The notes beneath the pieces were generated by a model. It did no database searches, had not been told where the DNA came from, and was given only the letters and a program-made list of their open reading frames with translations. A DNA stretch of 64,000 bases from the NCBI RefSeq assembly GCF_002631205.1, contig NZ_PDLO01000007.1, forward strand, positions 124,001 to 188,000. Direction: 5' to 3'. Made by a program: the position numbers and the translations under genes. Source of the stretch: Neolewinella marina (GTDB lineage: Bacteria; Bacteroidota; Bacteroidia; Chitinophagales; Saprospiraceae). Of this stretch, positions 26,856 through 35,999 are shown piece by piece (position 1 is the first letter of the stretch; each line of letters begins with the position of its first letter).

Positions 26856-27713
26856 TTAATAGGTAATTACGAAACCCACGCTACCCGTTCCATCGTGGTA
26901 GCCGCCGCCCAGGGAGAGGCGGCTGCGGTGGTTGCGGGCCCAGGTTTTGTGGATGTGGGGCACCATGACGCCGAAGAAGGCGCCGACCCCGAGCCCTACC
27001 ACCGTATCGGTCGGAAAATGCTTCAGCGCCCGCACCCGCTGTACGGCCACGAAGGCCGGGGGTAGGCTCGCCAGGGTGAAGGCGATGGCGCGGTGGCCGG
27101 CCGTCCACTGGGGGTTGTAGTCGGACAGCACCTTGGTAAAGAAAAAGGTACCCACCGCGGTAGTGCTCACGTGGCCGCTGAAGAAGCTGTTGCGGTTATT
27201 GCCCGCCTGCCGGTCCTCATAGCTCAGCTCATCGTAGTAGGCCACGGGGCGGTAGCGGTCGATGAACAGGGGACCCAGGGGGCTGAAGGCGTAGGTGGCG
27301 GCCGACAGCGCGTGGGCTTCCAGGTAAAGCACGCTGATGTCCAGCCAGTCCTTGCGGAATTTCCTATTTACGAAGAGCGTAAGCGGCAGGAGCACCGAGC
27401 CATTGAAAAAGTAGTCGCTGGCTTCCTCGCTTTTGAAGCGTTTCAGGGCATCCTGCTCCAGCCCCCAGCGGTCGAGGCGACCCACCTCCATGGTCTGGAG
27501 TCGTTGCAGGGTTTCGTCGCTGATCTCCTCCTTGCTGCGCAGGGCGTCGATGCCGGTGGTGGCCCCGACCATCACGGCCAGTCCGCCCAGCCCTTCGTAG
27601 AGGTGGCGCACCCGGTATACGGATTCCGTCTTGGGGTCAGGCGCCAGCGCCGGTTGGGCCAGCAGGGAAAGGTGAAGGAGGCAGAGCAGAAAGGCGAGTA
27701 GGGGTCGGGGCAT
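26856..27713 (-). CDS. PAP2 family phosphatase (copy 1)
   Basis: Membrane-associated lipid or phosphate ester phosphatase, 285 residues, with an N-terminal signal sequence. The three PAP2 signature regions are present: IDRYRP (end of motif 1), SFFSGHVST (motif 2 with catalytic His) and RVRALKHFPTDTVVGLGVG (motif 3 with the nucleophile histidine). Several membrane segments lie around them. It is a tandem paralogue of the gene at 27762-28619 with equal length and shared blocks, and 48 bases separate the two. Possible roles: undecaprenyl pyrophosphate or lipid A phosphatase. Confidence 0.87.
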   Translation of the reverse strand: MPRPLLAFLLCLLHLSLLAQPALAPDPKTESVYRVRHLYEGLGGLAVMVGATTGIDALRSKEEISDETLQRLQTMEVGRLDRWGLEQDALKRFKSEEASDYFFNGSVLLPLTLFVNRKFRKDWLDISVLYLEAHALSAATYAFSPLGPLFIDRYRPVAYYDELSYEDRQAGNNRNSFFSGHVSTTAVGTFFFTKVLSDYNPQWTAGHRAIAFTLASLPPAFVAVQRVRALKHFPTDTVVGLGVGAFFGVMVPHIHKTWARNHRSRLSLGGGYHDGTGSVGFVITY

Positions 27714-27761
27714 GGTAGGGGAATTCCGTAGTGGAAACTGCCCCTGCCGCCGGAGGTTCGG

Positions 27762-28619
27762 CTAGTACTTCAGCACCAGCGCCAGTCCGCCCGCGCCTCC
27801 GCCGTACACCGGACTGAGGCTCAGCGAGCTGCGGTGGCGGGCCTTCCACCATTTGTGCAGGCTGGGAACGCCAATGCCGCTAATGGCCCCTACGCCCAGC
27901 CCCACCAATACATCGGTAGGGTAGTGCTTGAGGCCCTTGACGCGCAGCCACCCCCCCAGGAGGGAGGGGACGGTAGCCCCGGTATACAGCAGGGCCCGCT
28001 GCCCCCCGGTCAGGTCCGGGTTGTAGTCGTCGATCATGCGGGCGAAAAAGTAAAAGCCGGTGGACATGGTCGATACGTGGCCACTGAACATGCTGTTCCA
28101 CTCATTGCCGTCGGTGCGCTCCTCGTAGGGGAATTCCGGGTAGTAGGACTTCGGCCGGATTCGGTCCACCAGGGTGGGACCGAAGGGGGCAAAACCGTAA
28201 AACAGTCCCTGGGTGGTCTGGGCTTCCAGGTACATCAGGGTGATGTCGAACCAGTCGCGGCGGTATTTTTTCCAGATGAAGAGCCCGAAGGGCAGCCACT
28301 GGCCCGTATTGAAGAGGTAGTCGCTCTGGATGATGGCCTGCTTGTGCTTGTCCACGTCCATCCGCAGGGCGATGCGGTCGAAGCCGTTCACGTCCTCGGC
28401 CCGCAGTTCCTGCAGCGTTTCCCGGGGGATGGGGGGCTTGTCCTGGAGGGAGAGCAACCGTTGCTGGCTGGCGTAGGCGCCTACGGCGATGGCCGGTACG
28501 CTTACCCATGGATTTACCGCGTAGCGCTCCGAGGAGCGGAAGATGGAATCGAGTTGGAGCCCCTGGGCGAAAAGGGAGCAGTTCAACACCAGGAGGATCA
28601 GGACGGTCAGGGTACGCAC
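27762..28619 (-). CDS. PAP2 family phosphatase (copy 2)
   Basis: A second 285-residue PAP2 phosphatase with a signal sequence (about 1-19). Motifs: VDRIRPKSYY, SMFSGHVSTMS and RVKGLKHYPTDVLVGLGVG. It resembles the downstream copy throughout, which points to tandem duplication followed by divergence. Transcribed in the same direction as its neighbours; the upstream gap to the 567-residue protein is 60 bases. Substrate not determinable. Confidence 0.87.
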   Translation of the reverse strand: MRTLTVLILLVLNCSLFAQGLQLDSIFRSSERYAVNPWVSVPAIAVGAYASQQRLLSLQDKPPIPRETLQELRAEDVNGFDRIALRMDVDKHKQAIIQSDYLFNTGQWLPFGLFIWKKYRRDWFDITLMYLEAQTTQGLFYGFAPFGPTLVDRIRPKSYYPEFPYEERTDGNEWNSMFSGHVSTMSTGFYFFARMIDDYNPDLTGGQRALLYTGATVPSLLGGWLRVKGLKHYPTDVLVGLGVGAISGIGVPSLHKWWKARHRSSLSLSPVYGGGAGGLALVLKY

Positions 28620-28679
28620 AATAGGGGATTTGTCCGCAAAAGCGGGGCCGGAGTGATTGAGAAGAAGGCGGCTCGTAGC

Positions 28680-30383
28680 TTACGAGTGAAAAATGCTTTT
28701 CAGGATCTCAACCGTAATTAGGTAAGTAGGTTTGACGCCGTCGACACCTAAACTTCCGCTGGCCAGGGTGTGGCCGGTCACCAGGGGGTTATCACTGGCG
28801 TAGTAGGCGTAACGCAACTTCAGGTTCGGGTTGGCGCTCTTGCGGATGTGGGTGGCCGCCTGGATGGCTTTTTGGTAGTGGGCGCCCTCCATTTCCAGTC
28901 CTACGGCCTTCCAGCTGCTCTCCAGGAAATACTCAAGGATCTGGCGGTTCTGCAGGCTGGTGCCGAGTACGGTGACCATGGGGCCGCAGTAGACCCCCAG
29001 GCCGTGCCCCTCGAATTGATCCGGGGTAAAGCTGTTCTTGAAGGGATAGTTATCGGCTGTGCCTTCGAAGATGTGGGCGTCGGGGATCATCAGGTCGCCC
29101 TTTATGCCCTCCAGGATGCCGGCTTTGCCCATGATATTGATGCTTTCGACGGGCATTTCGTATACCTCATCGCTACCGGGGGGGTGGTAGGGACGCAGCA
29201 GCTCGTCCATGCTCTCGTAGGCCTGTTCGCCAAAGGCGTAATCCATCACCAGAATCACCGGGGCGGTGTCGGGGGTAGGGGCCGGGGCGAATTCCAGTTC
29301 CGGGCTGACCACCTTGGGGTCGAAGGCCGCGGTGTCGAAGAGTTGCACGCCGATGTTGCTGCCGCTGGTGTCGACGATCTCGATCATGCCGTTCTTCAGC
29401 GCCAGTTTCGTGACCAGTTCGCGCAGGTTGCGCCCTTCGGGCTGGGAGAGGGAACGGGCCACGTCGTAGACCGAGCGGCCGGCGCGGAGTTTCTGGGCGG
29501 TGGCCGCGGGTGCAAAGAGGGCGTTCATGACGCTGTGGAGGTTGGCGCTTACCACGTGGAGGGGGCGGCCGAAAAGCCCGCGCTCCAGCAGTACCTCCTT
29601 GACGGCGCTGGCCCACAGTTCGCCGAAGTAGTGGTGGCCGGTCTTTTCCCGCAGGGTGCTGGAAAAGGACACCTCCCGGTCGTGGTCGTTCTCCAGTTCC
29701 TCCTTAGCCAGCAGTCCGAGCCAGTAGGTGATGTGGAAGAGGGAGTTAACCATCTCCTCTTCGGCGAAGCGGCGGCAGGCGTCGACGATCTCGTTGTAGG
29801 TCCGGCCCAGCAGGGTGCTCAGGTAGGTGTAGGCCGTTTCAATCTTGAATTCCTCACCCTTCTTCTCCCGCTCCACGATTTCGGCCAGCAGCTGCCATTC
29901 CCGCTTCTGCCGCCCCTTGCTGTCGAGGCTGTTGCGGTAGATCTTGTTGGCCTCGGCGTAGAGAAAGGTGAGGTGGGTGAGGATGTCGTAGATGTCGCTG
30001 CGGCCGCGGGTCATCTCGATGTACATCTCGTGGACGTCGATGCGGTAGGCCTCCCGGCGGCGCTTCGGCGGCACGATGGGGGTGAAGTGACTGTTCTCGT
30101 ACCCTTCCCGGGTGATGAGGCGGATGAAGCGGCACTCCTCGATGCCCTTGGGCAGCCGCTGAAATACGTAATGCAGCCCGTTCAGCTCTACCCGTTCGGT
30201 GTCGGTGATCGACCCGTAAATTTCGGGGCGGAGGATCATCAGGTTGTCCATCAGCGTCTTGCCGCTCATGCCTCCGGGCTTGTAGCTGCCGCGGATGAGC
30301 AGGTGACGCATGGCAATGTAGAGCCGCTGTACGGCGGCCCGGCTTTCTTGGGCGCGGGTACGGTTCTGGGGGATTTGAATCAT
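28680..30383 (-). CDS. Conserved protein with nucleoside-phosphorylase-like C-terminal domain
   Basis: A 567-residue cytoplasmic protein without signal or membrane segment. The N-terminal half (about 1-300) is rich in helices and charged residues and unlike any family I can name. The C-terminal part (about 360-567) has features of the PNP/MTAN fold: VMDYAFGEQAYESM, INIMGKAGILEG, PDAHIFEG, YCGPMVTVLGTSLQN and SWKAVGLEMEGAHY; the last resembles the EMEG nucleoside-binding block of nucleoside phosphorylases and AMP nucleosidase. I infer binding or hydrolysis of a nucleoside-like ligand. A TACCTTTG promoter box (30395-30388) ends 4 bases before the ATG, so the transcript is probably leaderless. 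Confidence 0.75.
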   Translation of the reverse strand: MIQIPQNRTRAQESRAAVQRLYIAMRHLLIRGSYKPGGMSGKTLMDNLMILRPEIYGSITDTERVELNGLHYVFQRLPKGIEECRFIRLITREGYENSHFTPIVPPKRRREAYRIDVHEMYIEMTRGRSDIYDILTHLTFLYAEANKIYRNSLDSKGRQKREWQLLAEIVEREKKGEEFKIETAYTYLSTLLGRTYNEIVDACRRFAEEEMVNSLFHITYWLGLLAKEELENDHDREVSFSSTLREKTGHHYFGELWASAVKEVLLERGLFGRPLHVVSANLHSVMNALFAPAATAQKLRAGRSVYDVARSLSQPEGRNLRELVTKLALKNGMIEIVDTSGSNIGVQLFDTAAFDPKVVSPELEFAPAPTPDTAPVILVMDYAFGEQAYESMDELLRPYHPPGSDEVYEMPVESINIMGKAGILEGIKGDLMIPDAHIFEGTADNYPFKNSFTPDQFEGHGLGVYCGPMVTVLGTSLQNRQILEYFLESSWKAVGLEMEGAHYQKAIQAATHIRKSANPNLKLRYAYYASDNPLVTGHTLASGSLGVDGVKPTYLITVEILKSIFHS

Positions 30384-30387
30384 GCCC

Positions 30388-30395
30388 CAAAGGTA
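30388..30395 (-). promoter_or_regulatory. -7 promoter box directly before the 567-residue protein gene
   Basis: TACCTTTG on the minus strand, an exact TAnnTTTG match, with only 4 bases to the ATG (30383-30381). It lies in the 13-base gap after the stop of the upstream gene. No -33 TTG is evident. Confidence 0.5.
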
Positions 30396-30396
30396 A

Positions 30397-31515
30397 TTAC
30401 CGCCGGGTGGTTGCCCGGTAGTGGGCGGGGGAACTGCCCGGAGGGATGACCTCGGCGGTGGCCCCCCGCAACTGGTCGTAGAACAGTACGCTGGTGTTGC
30501 TGCTGATGGTGGCTAGCTCGTCGTAGAAGCGGTGGACGTAGCGCTGGAGAATCCGGCGGTCGTTGGTGGGCAGCAGGCTGAACTCGTCGATAAGGTTCAG
30601 CAGGTTGCGGCGCTGGCCCCGGAAATCCTGGCTCACGTTGCGCAGCACCCGGTCACTCTGACCGTAGCCCAGGTACACGCGGTGGTAAATGCTCTGCTGT
30701 CCGTGGTCGCTGGCCGGACTGGCGTAGGGCGCGCCTACCCAACCGCTGAAGTCGAAGTCGTAGCCTACGGGCAGCAGGCTGCCGTCGGGGCGCTGGACCA
30801 GCTTGACGTTGCGGTTCAGGGCCAGGCTCCAGTCGGCGTTGCCGATGAGGTACTGGAACATGGCGTGGGTGGCCTCGGCGGTGGGGTCGAAGAGGTCGGC
30901 ATCGAGGCTGGGCAGTTCGTCGATCTCCTTGCCTCCGGCCCGGGCCGCCATTTCGTCGGCGTCCTCGATGAGAAAGGCGTAGGCGGTGGTCTCGGGGTGG
31001 CTACCGGACAGGTCGCGGATGGTGAGCCGCAGCAGTTGGGTACGGTAGTGTGCATCGGGGCTAAAGAGGGCGTAGGCCCGGTAGGCCAGGTATTCCTTCA
31101 GTAGCAATGCGGTGGCTGTACTGTCTGCGTAGCAGGTGGTTACCAGCTTGTACTTGTCGTGGTCCAGCAGGCCGGCGGCCCGCAGTTCCTTCTTGGAGAA
31201 GTTGAGCTTCAGGGGCGGGGTGGCACAGCGGGTACGGCGGAATTTGCCCCGCAGCGATGCCTCGGTACCCAGGGTGAGTACCTCTCCGTCGCCGTCGGTG
31301 TAGGAGAAGGTGGCCGGTTGGGGGGTGCGGGTATCCTTGCGGATGCTGTCGACGGGCAGGGTCAGCACCACGTCGACGGCCTCGGTGGCCAGCTCCTGGT
31401 AGAGGCGGTCGAAAAGAGACTCCTGGGCGGCGACGCGACCAGCCAGAAAAGGGCTGAGCATCAGGGCCAGAAAAAAGGTGGCGGCAAGAGAATGATATCT
31501 TGTCATACGGAACAC
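30397..31515 (-). CDS. Secreted protein, possibly CotH-kinase-like
   Basis: A 372-residue protein with a signal peptide (about 1-31). I do not recognise it with certainty. The layout recalls CotH-type atypical kinases: GTEASLRGKFRRTRC near residue 85, a KLNFSKKEL segment, LLKEYLAYRAYALFSP, the LIEDADEMA block, and NADWSLALNRNVKLVQRPDG followed by LLPVGYDFDFSG, matching the W-D-x-x-x-N and Y-D-x-D patterns expected for metal and ATP binding. CotH proteins phosphorylate secreted substrates. It precedes the nucleoside-phosphorylase-like gene by 13 bases. Confidence 0.65.
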   Translation of the reverse strand: MFRMTRYHSLAATFFLALMLSPFLAGRVAAQESLFDRLYQELATEAVDVVLTLPVDSIRKDTRTPQPATFSYTDGDGEVLTLGTEASLRGKFRRTRCATPPLKLNFSKKELRAAGLLDHDKYKLVTTCYADSTATALLLKEYLAYRAYALFSPDAHYRTQLLRLTIRDLSGSHPETTAYAFLIEDADEMAARAGGKEIDELPSLDADLFDPTAEATHAMFQYLIGNADWSLALNRNVKLVQRPDGSLLPVGYDFDFSGWVGAPYASPASDHGQQSIYHRVYLGYGQSDRVLRNVSQDFRGQRRNLLNLIDEFSLLPTNDRRILQRYVHRFYDELATISSNTSVLFYDQLRGATAEVIPPGSSPAHYRATTRR

Positions 31516-31796
31516 GATGATATGTCCCGGTAACGGCCGAAAGGCAGGTGAGTTGTGGTGGTAAAAACCGAATTAATATTGGTTTTACGTATCTTGTCGG
31601 GCGGGTCGGCGAAGGAATATCGGCCTGCTTTCACTGCGTAAAATATATGTCGGTTTCCCGTCCGGCCGCAGACTTTTGCCATCCTCCGGAATCTCTTCCG
31701 CCAAATCCCGGCTGTCGGCGTTAAGACGCCCCGGCCGCTAACATTTTACCGACTTTAACATTTAAGTTTTAGCCCTTTCACCAACCACCACCACCA
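31516..31796. other. Divergent intergenic region, 281 bases
   Basis: Separates the divergent CotH-like gene and acyl-CoA dehydrogenase gene. I see no ORF with support and no RNA motif. TATTGG and TACGTATCTTG around 31580-31600 look promoter-like but do not match TAnnTTTG exactly. Confidence 0.5.
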
Positions 31797-32969
31797 ATGA
31801 CCGCAAATATGACCGCGCCGTCCACCACCACGGCGAGCGAAGAACAGCTGGAACTCATCCGGCAGAGTGCCGCGGATTTCGCGCGCACCAACATTTTCCC
31901 CCACGTAATGGAGTGGGACGAGAAGCAGCATTTTCCCCGCGACCTCTTCCGGAAGATGGGGGAGTTCGGCTTCATGGGCGTGCTCGTACCCGAAGAGTAC
32001 GGCGGCAGCGGACTGAGCTACGCTGAGTACATCACCGTCATCGACGAGGTGGCCCAGGTATGCGGCAGCATCGGCCTGAGCCTGGCGGCCCACAACTCCC
32101 TGTGCACGAACCATATCCTGATGTTCGGCAGCGAGGAGCAGAAGCAGAAATACCTGCCCGCCCTGGCCAGCGGCGAGCACCTGGGGGCCTGGGGACTCAC
32201 CGAACCAAACACCGGCTCCGACGCGGGCCGTATGCGCACCGTGGCGGAAAAACAGCCCGACGGCGGTTACATCCTGAACGGAGCCAAGAACTTCATCACC
32301 CACGGCATCAGCGGCGACGTAGCCGTGGTGATCGCCCGCACCGGTGAGCTGCTCGACAGCCACGGCATGACGGCCTTCATCGTGGAGCGGGGCGACGAGG
32401 GCTTCCGCGGCGGAAAGAAAGAAGACAAGCTGGGCATGCGCGCCAGCGAAACCGCCGAGATCATCCTGGAGAACTGCTACCTGCCCGCCGACCGCATCCT
32501 CGGAGAAGTGGGAGAGGGCTTCATCCAGAGCATGAAGATCCTCGACGGCGGCCGCATTAGCATCGCCGCCCTCAGCCTCGGCATTGCCAAGGGAGCCATG
32601 AAGGCCGCCCTGGCCTACAGCAAGGAGCGCGAACAGTTCGGCAAGGCCATCAGCCGCTTCCAGTCCATCGCCTTCAAGCTGGCCGACATGGCCACCGAAA
32701 TCGAAGCGGCGGAACTCATGACCCGGAACGCCGGCCGCCTCAAGGACGCCGGACTGCCCATGACCCGTCAGGCGGCCATGGCCAAGTTGTTCGCCTCGGA
32801 AACGAGCGTACGCGTTGCCAACGAGGCCGTACAGATCTTCGGAGGTTACGGATTCACCAAGGAATACCCCGCTGAAAAGTACTACCGCGACTGCAAGCTC
32901 TGCACCATCGGGGAAGGCACCTCCGAGATCCAGCGGCTGGTCATCAGCCGCGATTTGCTGCGGGACTAG
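31797..32969 (+). CDS. Acyl-CoA dehydrogenase, short-chain type
   Basis: FAD-dependent oxidation of acyl-CoA to enoyl-CoA in fatty acid or branched-chain amino acid breakdown. The 390 residues match the family. Seen: [12 protein letters not shown] (FAD-binding block), [46 protein letters not shown], and [18 protein letters not shown] with the glutamate at the catalytic base position of butyryl-CoA-type enzymes. Start at 31797 (MTANMTAPS); ATG 31809 is equally possible. It is followed 24 bases later by the UbiA-family gene, which has its own promoter-like box. Confidence 0.93.
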   Translation: MTANMTAPSTTTASEEQLELIRQSAADFARTNIFPHVMEWDEKQHFPRDLFRKMGEFGFMGVLVPEEYGGSGLSYAEYITVIDEVAQVCGSIGLSLAAHNSLCTNHILMFGSEEQKQKYLPALASGEHLGAWGLTEPNTGSDAGRMRTVAEKQPDGGYILNGAKNFITHGISGDVAVVIARTGELLDSHGMTAFIVERGDEGFRGGKKEDKLGMRASETAEIILENCYLPADRILGEVGEGFIQSMKILDGGRISIAALSLGIAKGAMKAALAYSKEREQFGKAISRFQSIAFKLADMATEIEAAELMTRNAGRLKDAGLPMTRQAAMAKLFASETSVRVANEAVQIFGGYGFTKEYPAEKYYRDCKLCTIGEGTSEIQRLVISRDLLRD

Positions 32970-32993
32970 GGTCGGCAGCGTATCTTGCCGGCC

Positions 32994-33926
32994 ATGGAGC
33001 GATTGCCCTTATTTGATCTGTTTCGGCTGGTTCGGATGCAGAACCTCCTGGTCGTAGCCCTCACCCAGGTATTGATTTACTACCGCATCATCCTCCCCGC
33101 CCTCGACGCGGAGGGGATTGCCGGGGTGCTGCGCCCGTGGAAGTTCTTCGAACTGTGCCTCGTGACGGTGGCCATCACCGCCTCCGGTTACCTGATCAAC
33201 GACCTGCGCGACGTGCGCATCGACGCTATCAACCACCCCGGCAAGAACATGGTCCTGAAGGTGGGCCGGCAGAACGTGCAGTGGCTCTTCGCCGCCATCG
33301 TCTTTGTCGGCTACCTGTTCGCCCTGCTGCTGGCCCTGCGGCTGAACGAGCGGCAACTGCTCTTCCTCTTTCCCCTGGCCATCGGCATCCTGGCCCTCTA
33401 CAGCGCCACCCTGAAGCGCATGCCCTTCATCGGCAACTTCCTGGTGGCGCTGTACTGTGCCGGCGTGCCGGGCATTTTGGTGCTCACCGAACGCAAGGCC
33501 CTGGCGCGGCTGTATGAGTTGAATCCCGCCCTGGCCACCGATACCCTGAGGGTATGCCTCCTCTTCATGGTCTTCGCCTTCGTAGCCACCCTGCTGCGGG
33601 AGCTGGTCAAGGACCTCGAGGACCTGAGGGGCGACCGGCAGGAAGGGCGGCGCACCCTGCCCGTGTTGCTGGGGGTAGCCAAGAGCCGACAGCTGGCCAT
33701 CGGACTGGGCCTCATGGTACTCATCTCTATCGCCAGTCCCGTATTTCTGGGATGGCCCGCCTTCCTCCAGCCTCCCATGCTCACCTGCATCGTGCTGTTG
33801 CTGCTGGCGGTAGCCATCATCGTCGCCCAGCTGCTCCGGGCGCGGCAACAGGTCGACTACCACAAGCTCAGCACCCAGATCAAGTTTCTCCTGGTGGGCG
33901 GCCTCGGCCTGCTGATCTTTTTCTGA
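32994..33926 (+). CDS. UbiA family prenyltransferase
   Basis: Polytopic membrane enzyme (about 8-9 segments, 310 residues) that attaches a prenyl chain to an acceptor. The two aspartate-rich motifs are present: NDLRDVRID (first) and KDLEDLRGDRQEG (second). Bacteroidota homologues are often labelled geranylgeranylglycerol-phosphate geranylgeranyltransferase; quinone or heme prenylation are alternatives. ATG 32994 is chosen over an upstream TTG because the box TATCTTGC (32981-32988) ends 5 bases before it. The next gene starts 1 base after its stop. Confidence 0.87.
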   Translation: MERLPLFDLFRLVRMQNLLVVALTQVLIYYRIILPALDAEGIAGVLRPWKFFELCLVTVAITASGYLINDLRDVRIDAINHPGKNMVLKVGRQNVQWLFAAIVFVGYLFALLLALRLNERQLLFLFPLAIGILALYSATLKRMPFIGNFLVALYCAGVPGILVLTERKALARLYELNPALATDTLRVCLLFMVFAFVATLLRELVKDLEDLRGDRQEGRRTLPVLLGVAKSRQLAIGLGLMVLISIASPVFLGWPAFLQPPMLTCIVLLLLAVAIIVAQLLRARQQVDYHKLSTQIKFLLVGGLGLLIFF

Positions 33927-33927
33927 T

Positions 33928-34494
33928 ATGGATTATTACGTACACCCCACCGCCGTCGTTGACCCCGGCGCCCGCGTAGGTGCCGGCTCCCGGATCTGGC
34001 ACTTCTGCCACCTGATGCCGGACTGCGAGCTGGGTCCCGACTGTAACCTGGGGCAGAACGTCTTTGTGGCCGGGGGGGTGCGGCTCGGCAGCGGGTGCAA
34101 GGTGCAGAACAATGTGAGCCTCTACTCCGGACTGCAGGTGGGGAACGACGTATTCATTGGTCCCTCCGCCGTATTCACCAACGTAAACAACCCCCGGGCC
34201 GCGGTGGACCGACGCGGGGAGTACGCCTCGACCATCGTCGAGAACGGGGTAACCATCGGGGCGAACGCCACCATCGTTTGCGGCATCACGCTGTCCACCT
34301 ACGCCTTCGTGGGGGCGGGGGCGGTGGTGACCCGCGACGTGGCCCCCTACGCCCTGGTGGTGGGCACCCCCGCCCGGCAGATCGGCTGGATGAGCGCCGC
34401 GGGCTACCGCCTGGACTTCGACGTGCGTGGGCGGGCGGAGTGCCCGGTGTCGGGCGTCTACCACCTCGAGGACGGAATCGTGACGCGGGAATAG
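33928..34494 (+). CDS. Left-handed beta-helix N-acetyltransferase, WbpD/WlbB-like
   Basis: A 188-residue hexapeptide-repeat acyltransferase. Repeats of the form V-H-P-T-A-V-V-D-P-G-A-R-V-G run from residue 5 to about 150, with SRIWHFCHLM, GQNVFVAGGVRLGSGCKVQNNVSLY, FTNVNNPRA and VGTPARQIGW, all typical of WbpD-type enzymes that N-acetylate UDP-3-amino-GlcNAc-uronate. Paired with a WbpB/WlbA-like dehydrogenase 39 bases downstream, it points to synthesis of a diacetylated diaminouronic acid for a surface glycan. The aminotransferase and UDP-GlcNAc dehydrogenase of that pathway were not seen here. Confidence 0.85.
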   Translation: MDYYVHPTAVVDPGARVGAGSRIWHFCHLMPDCELGPDCNLGQNVFVAGGVRLGSGCKVQNNVSLYSGLQVGNDVFIGPSAVFTNVNNPRAAVDRRGEYASTIVENGVTIGANATIVCGITLSTYAFVGAGAVVTRDVAPYALVVGTPARQIGWMSAAGYRLDFDVRGRAECPVSGVYHLEDGIVTRE

Positions 34495-34533
34495 GGAGTT
34501 GCCGCCGGACGGACATTACCTTCGCGCCCCACC

Positions 34534-35565
34534 ATGAAACTACGCTTTGCCATCGTCGGGCTCGGCCACATCGGCCGGCGACACGCTACCCTGGTAGCCG
34601 CCCATCCCGGTGCGGAACTGGTGGCCGTGTGCGAACCCCGGGGGCAGGAAGAACTGACCTGGCCGGAAGGCGTGCCCCGGGTACCCCGTTATGCCGACCT
34701 CCGGGAATTGCTGGCGGCCGTCCCCTGCGACGTAGCCTGCATCTGCACCCCCAACGGGCTCCACGCCACCCACGCCATCGACTGTCTGGAAGCGGGCCGC
34801 CACGTGGTGGTCGAAAAGCCCCTGGCCCTGACCGTAGCGGAGTGCGACGCCATCATCACGGCGGCCGAAAGGACGAACCGGCGGGTATTCGGCGTAATGC
34901 AAAACCGCTACAGCCCAGCCTCCGCCTGGTTAAAGGAAACCGTCGCTTCCGGCGGACTGGGGCAAGTACTGCAGGTACACCTGGACTGCTTCTGGAACCG
35001 CGACGAGCGGTACTACCGGCAGCCGGACGGCTCCCCCCACCCGTGGCATGGCGATCCGCAGCTGGACGGCGGCGTGCTCTTCACCCAGTTTGCCCATTTC
35101 CTCGACCTGCTGTGCTGGACCTTCCCGGGGGTGACCGCCACCAACGCCCGGCTGGTGAACCAGGCCCACGCCCACCTTCACCCCTTCGCCGATACCGGGA
35201 TGGTGCAGTTCGCGCTGTCCGGAGGCGGGCTGGGTAGTCTCACTTTCAGTACGGTGGTCTGGGACCGCAACTTCGAGTCCACCTTCACGGTCATCGGCAG
35301 CCGGGGGACGGTAAAGCTCGGCGGGCAGTACATGAACGAGCTGCGGTACTGCCACGCGGATGGTTTCACGGCACCTGCGCTCGCGCCCAGTCCTGCTTCC
35401 AATAATTACGGACCCTACCAGGGCTCGGCGGCGAACCACCACTTCGTGATCGACAACGTCGTGGACGTGCTCAATGGCCGGGCGGAAGTGGCCACCACCG
35501 CCGCCGAGGGGCGGGACGTAGTGGCCCTGATCGAGGACATCCACCGGCTTTCAGAGCCACACTAA
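34534..35565 (+). CDS. Gfo/Idh/MocA oxidoreductase, WbpB/WlbA-like
   Basis: A 343-residue NAD-dependent oxidoreductase. Seen: FAIVGLGHIGRRHATL (Rossmann), HVVVEKPLALT, and QNRYSPASAWLKE, CFWNRDERYY and QLDGGVLFTQFAHFLDLL, blocks characteristic of the UDP-GlcNAc-uronate 3-dehydrogenase group (WlbA/WbpB). It would oxidise C3 before transamination. TACCTTCG (34517-34524), one base from the -7 consensus, ends 9 bases before the ATG. Its 3' end overlaps the convergent DUF3293 gene by 15 bases. Confidence 0.86.
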   Translation: MKLRFAIVGLGHIGRRHATLVAAHPGAELVAVCEPRGQEELTWPEGVPRVPRYADLRELLAAVPCDVACICTPNGLHATHAIDCLEAGRHVVVEKPLALTVAECDAIITAAERTNRRVFGVMQNRYSPASAWLKETVASGGLGQVLQVHLDCFWNRDERYYRQPDGSPHPWHGDPQLDGGVLFTQFAHFLDLLCWTFPGVTATNARLVNQAHAHLHPFADTGMVQFALSGGGLGSLTFSTVVWDRNFESTFTVIGSRGTVKLGGQYMNELRYCHADGFTAPALAPSPASNNYGPYQGSAANHHFVIDNVVDVLNGRAEVATTAAEGRDVVALIEDIHRLSEPH

Positions 35566-35985
35566 ATCCGGACTTTCCCCCCGCCGGCCCACCACGATGG
35601 CATGTTGCTGGTAGAGGCGGCCAATGGCGCAGCCGGCTTCCGGTGAGGGGTCCAGCAGGCATACGCCCCGCTCTTCGGGCCAGCCGCCCTCCGGATCGCT
35701 GCCCGCGGCGGCCACGTACGGCATGCCGCGGCGGTCGAGCAGTTCGATAAGGGTGTGGTGGCGCGCCTCATTGACCGGCTCGGGCAGTGGGGTGGAGTAG
35801 GGGTTGAAGGCGGTCAGGATCAGGTAGTACCGGTGACCCCGCCGCGACAGCCAGGCGTCAAAATCGGGGTGGGGTTCGTCTATTTTAAGTTCGTAGCCGT
35901 TCACTACGTAGACGGCATTGCGGTAGGCCTGGGCCAGTTTTTCGTCGGGGGCTTTCATAGACTGATCCGGGTGAGGAGGTGGCAT
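35551..35985 (-). CDS. DUF3293-like protein
   Basis: A 144-residue cytoplasmic protein (Met10 at 35956-35958 is an alternative start). Features expected of DUF3293: ILTAFNPYSTPLPEPVNEARH, a GSDPEGGWPEERG block and a C-terminal RLYQQHAIVVGRRG. No function is established for the family. It lies between two genes on the other strand, overlapping the WbpB-like gene tail-to-tail; its start is 14 bases from the promoter box of yidC. Confidence 0.78.
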   Translation of the reverse strand: MPPPHPDQSMKAPDEKLAQAYRNAVYVVNGYELKIDEPHPDFDAWLSRRGHRYYLILTAFNPYSTPLPEPVNEARHHTLIELLDRRGMPYVAAAGSDPEGGWPEERGVCLLDPSPEAGCAIGRLYQQHAIVVGRRGESPDLVWL

Positions 35986-35999
35986 AACGTATTGCGGTG

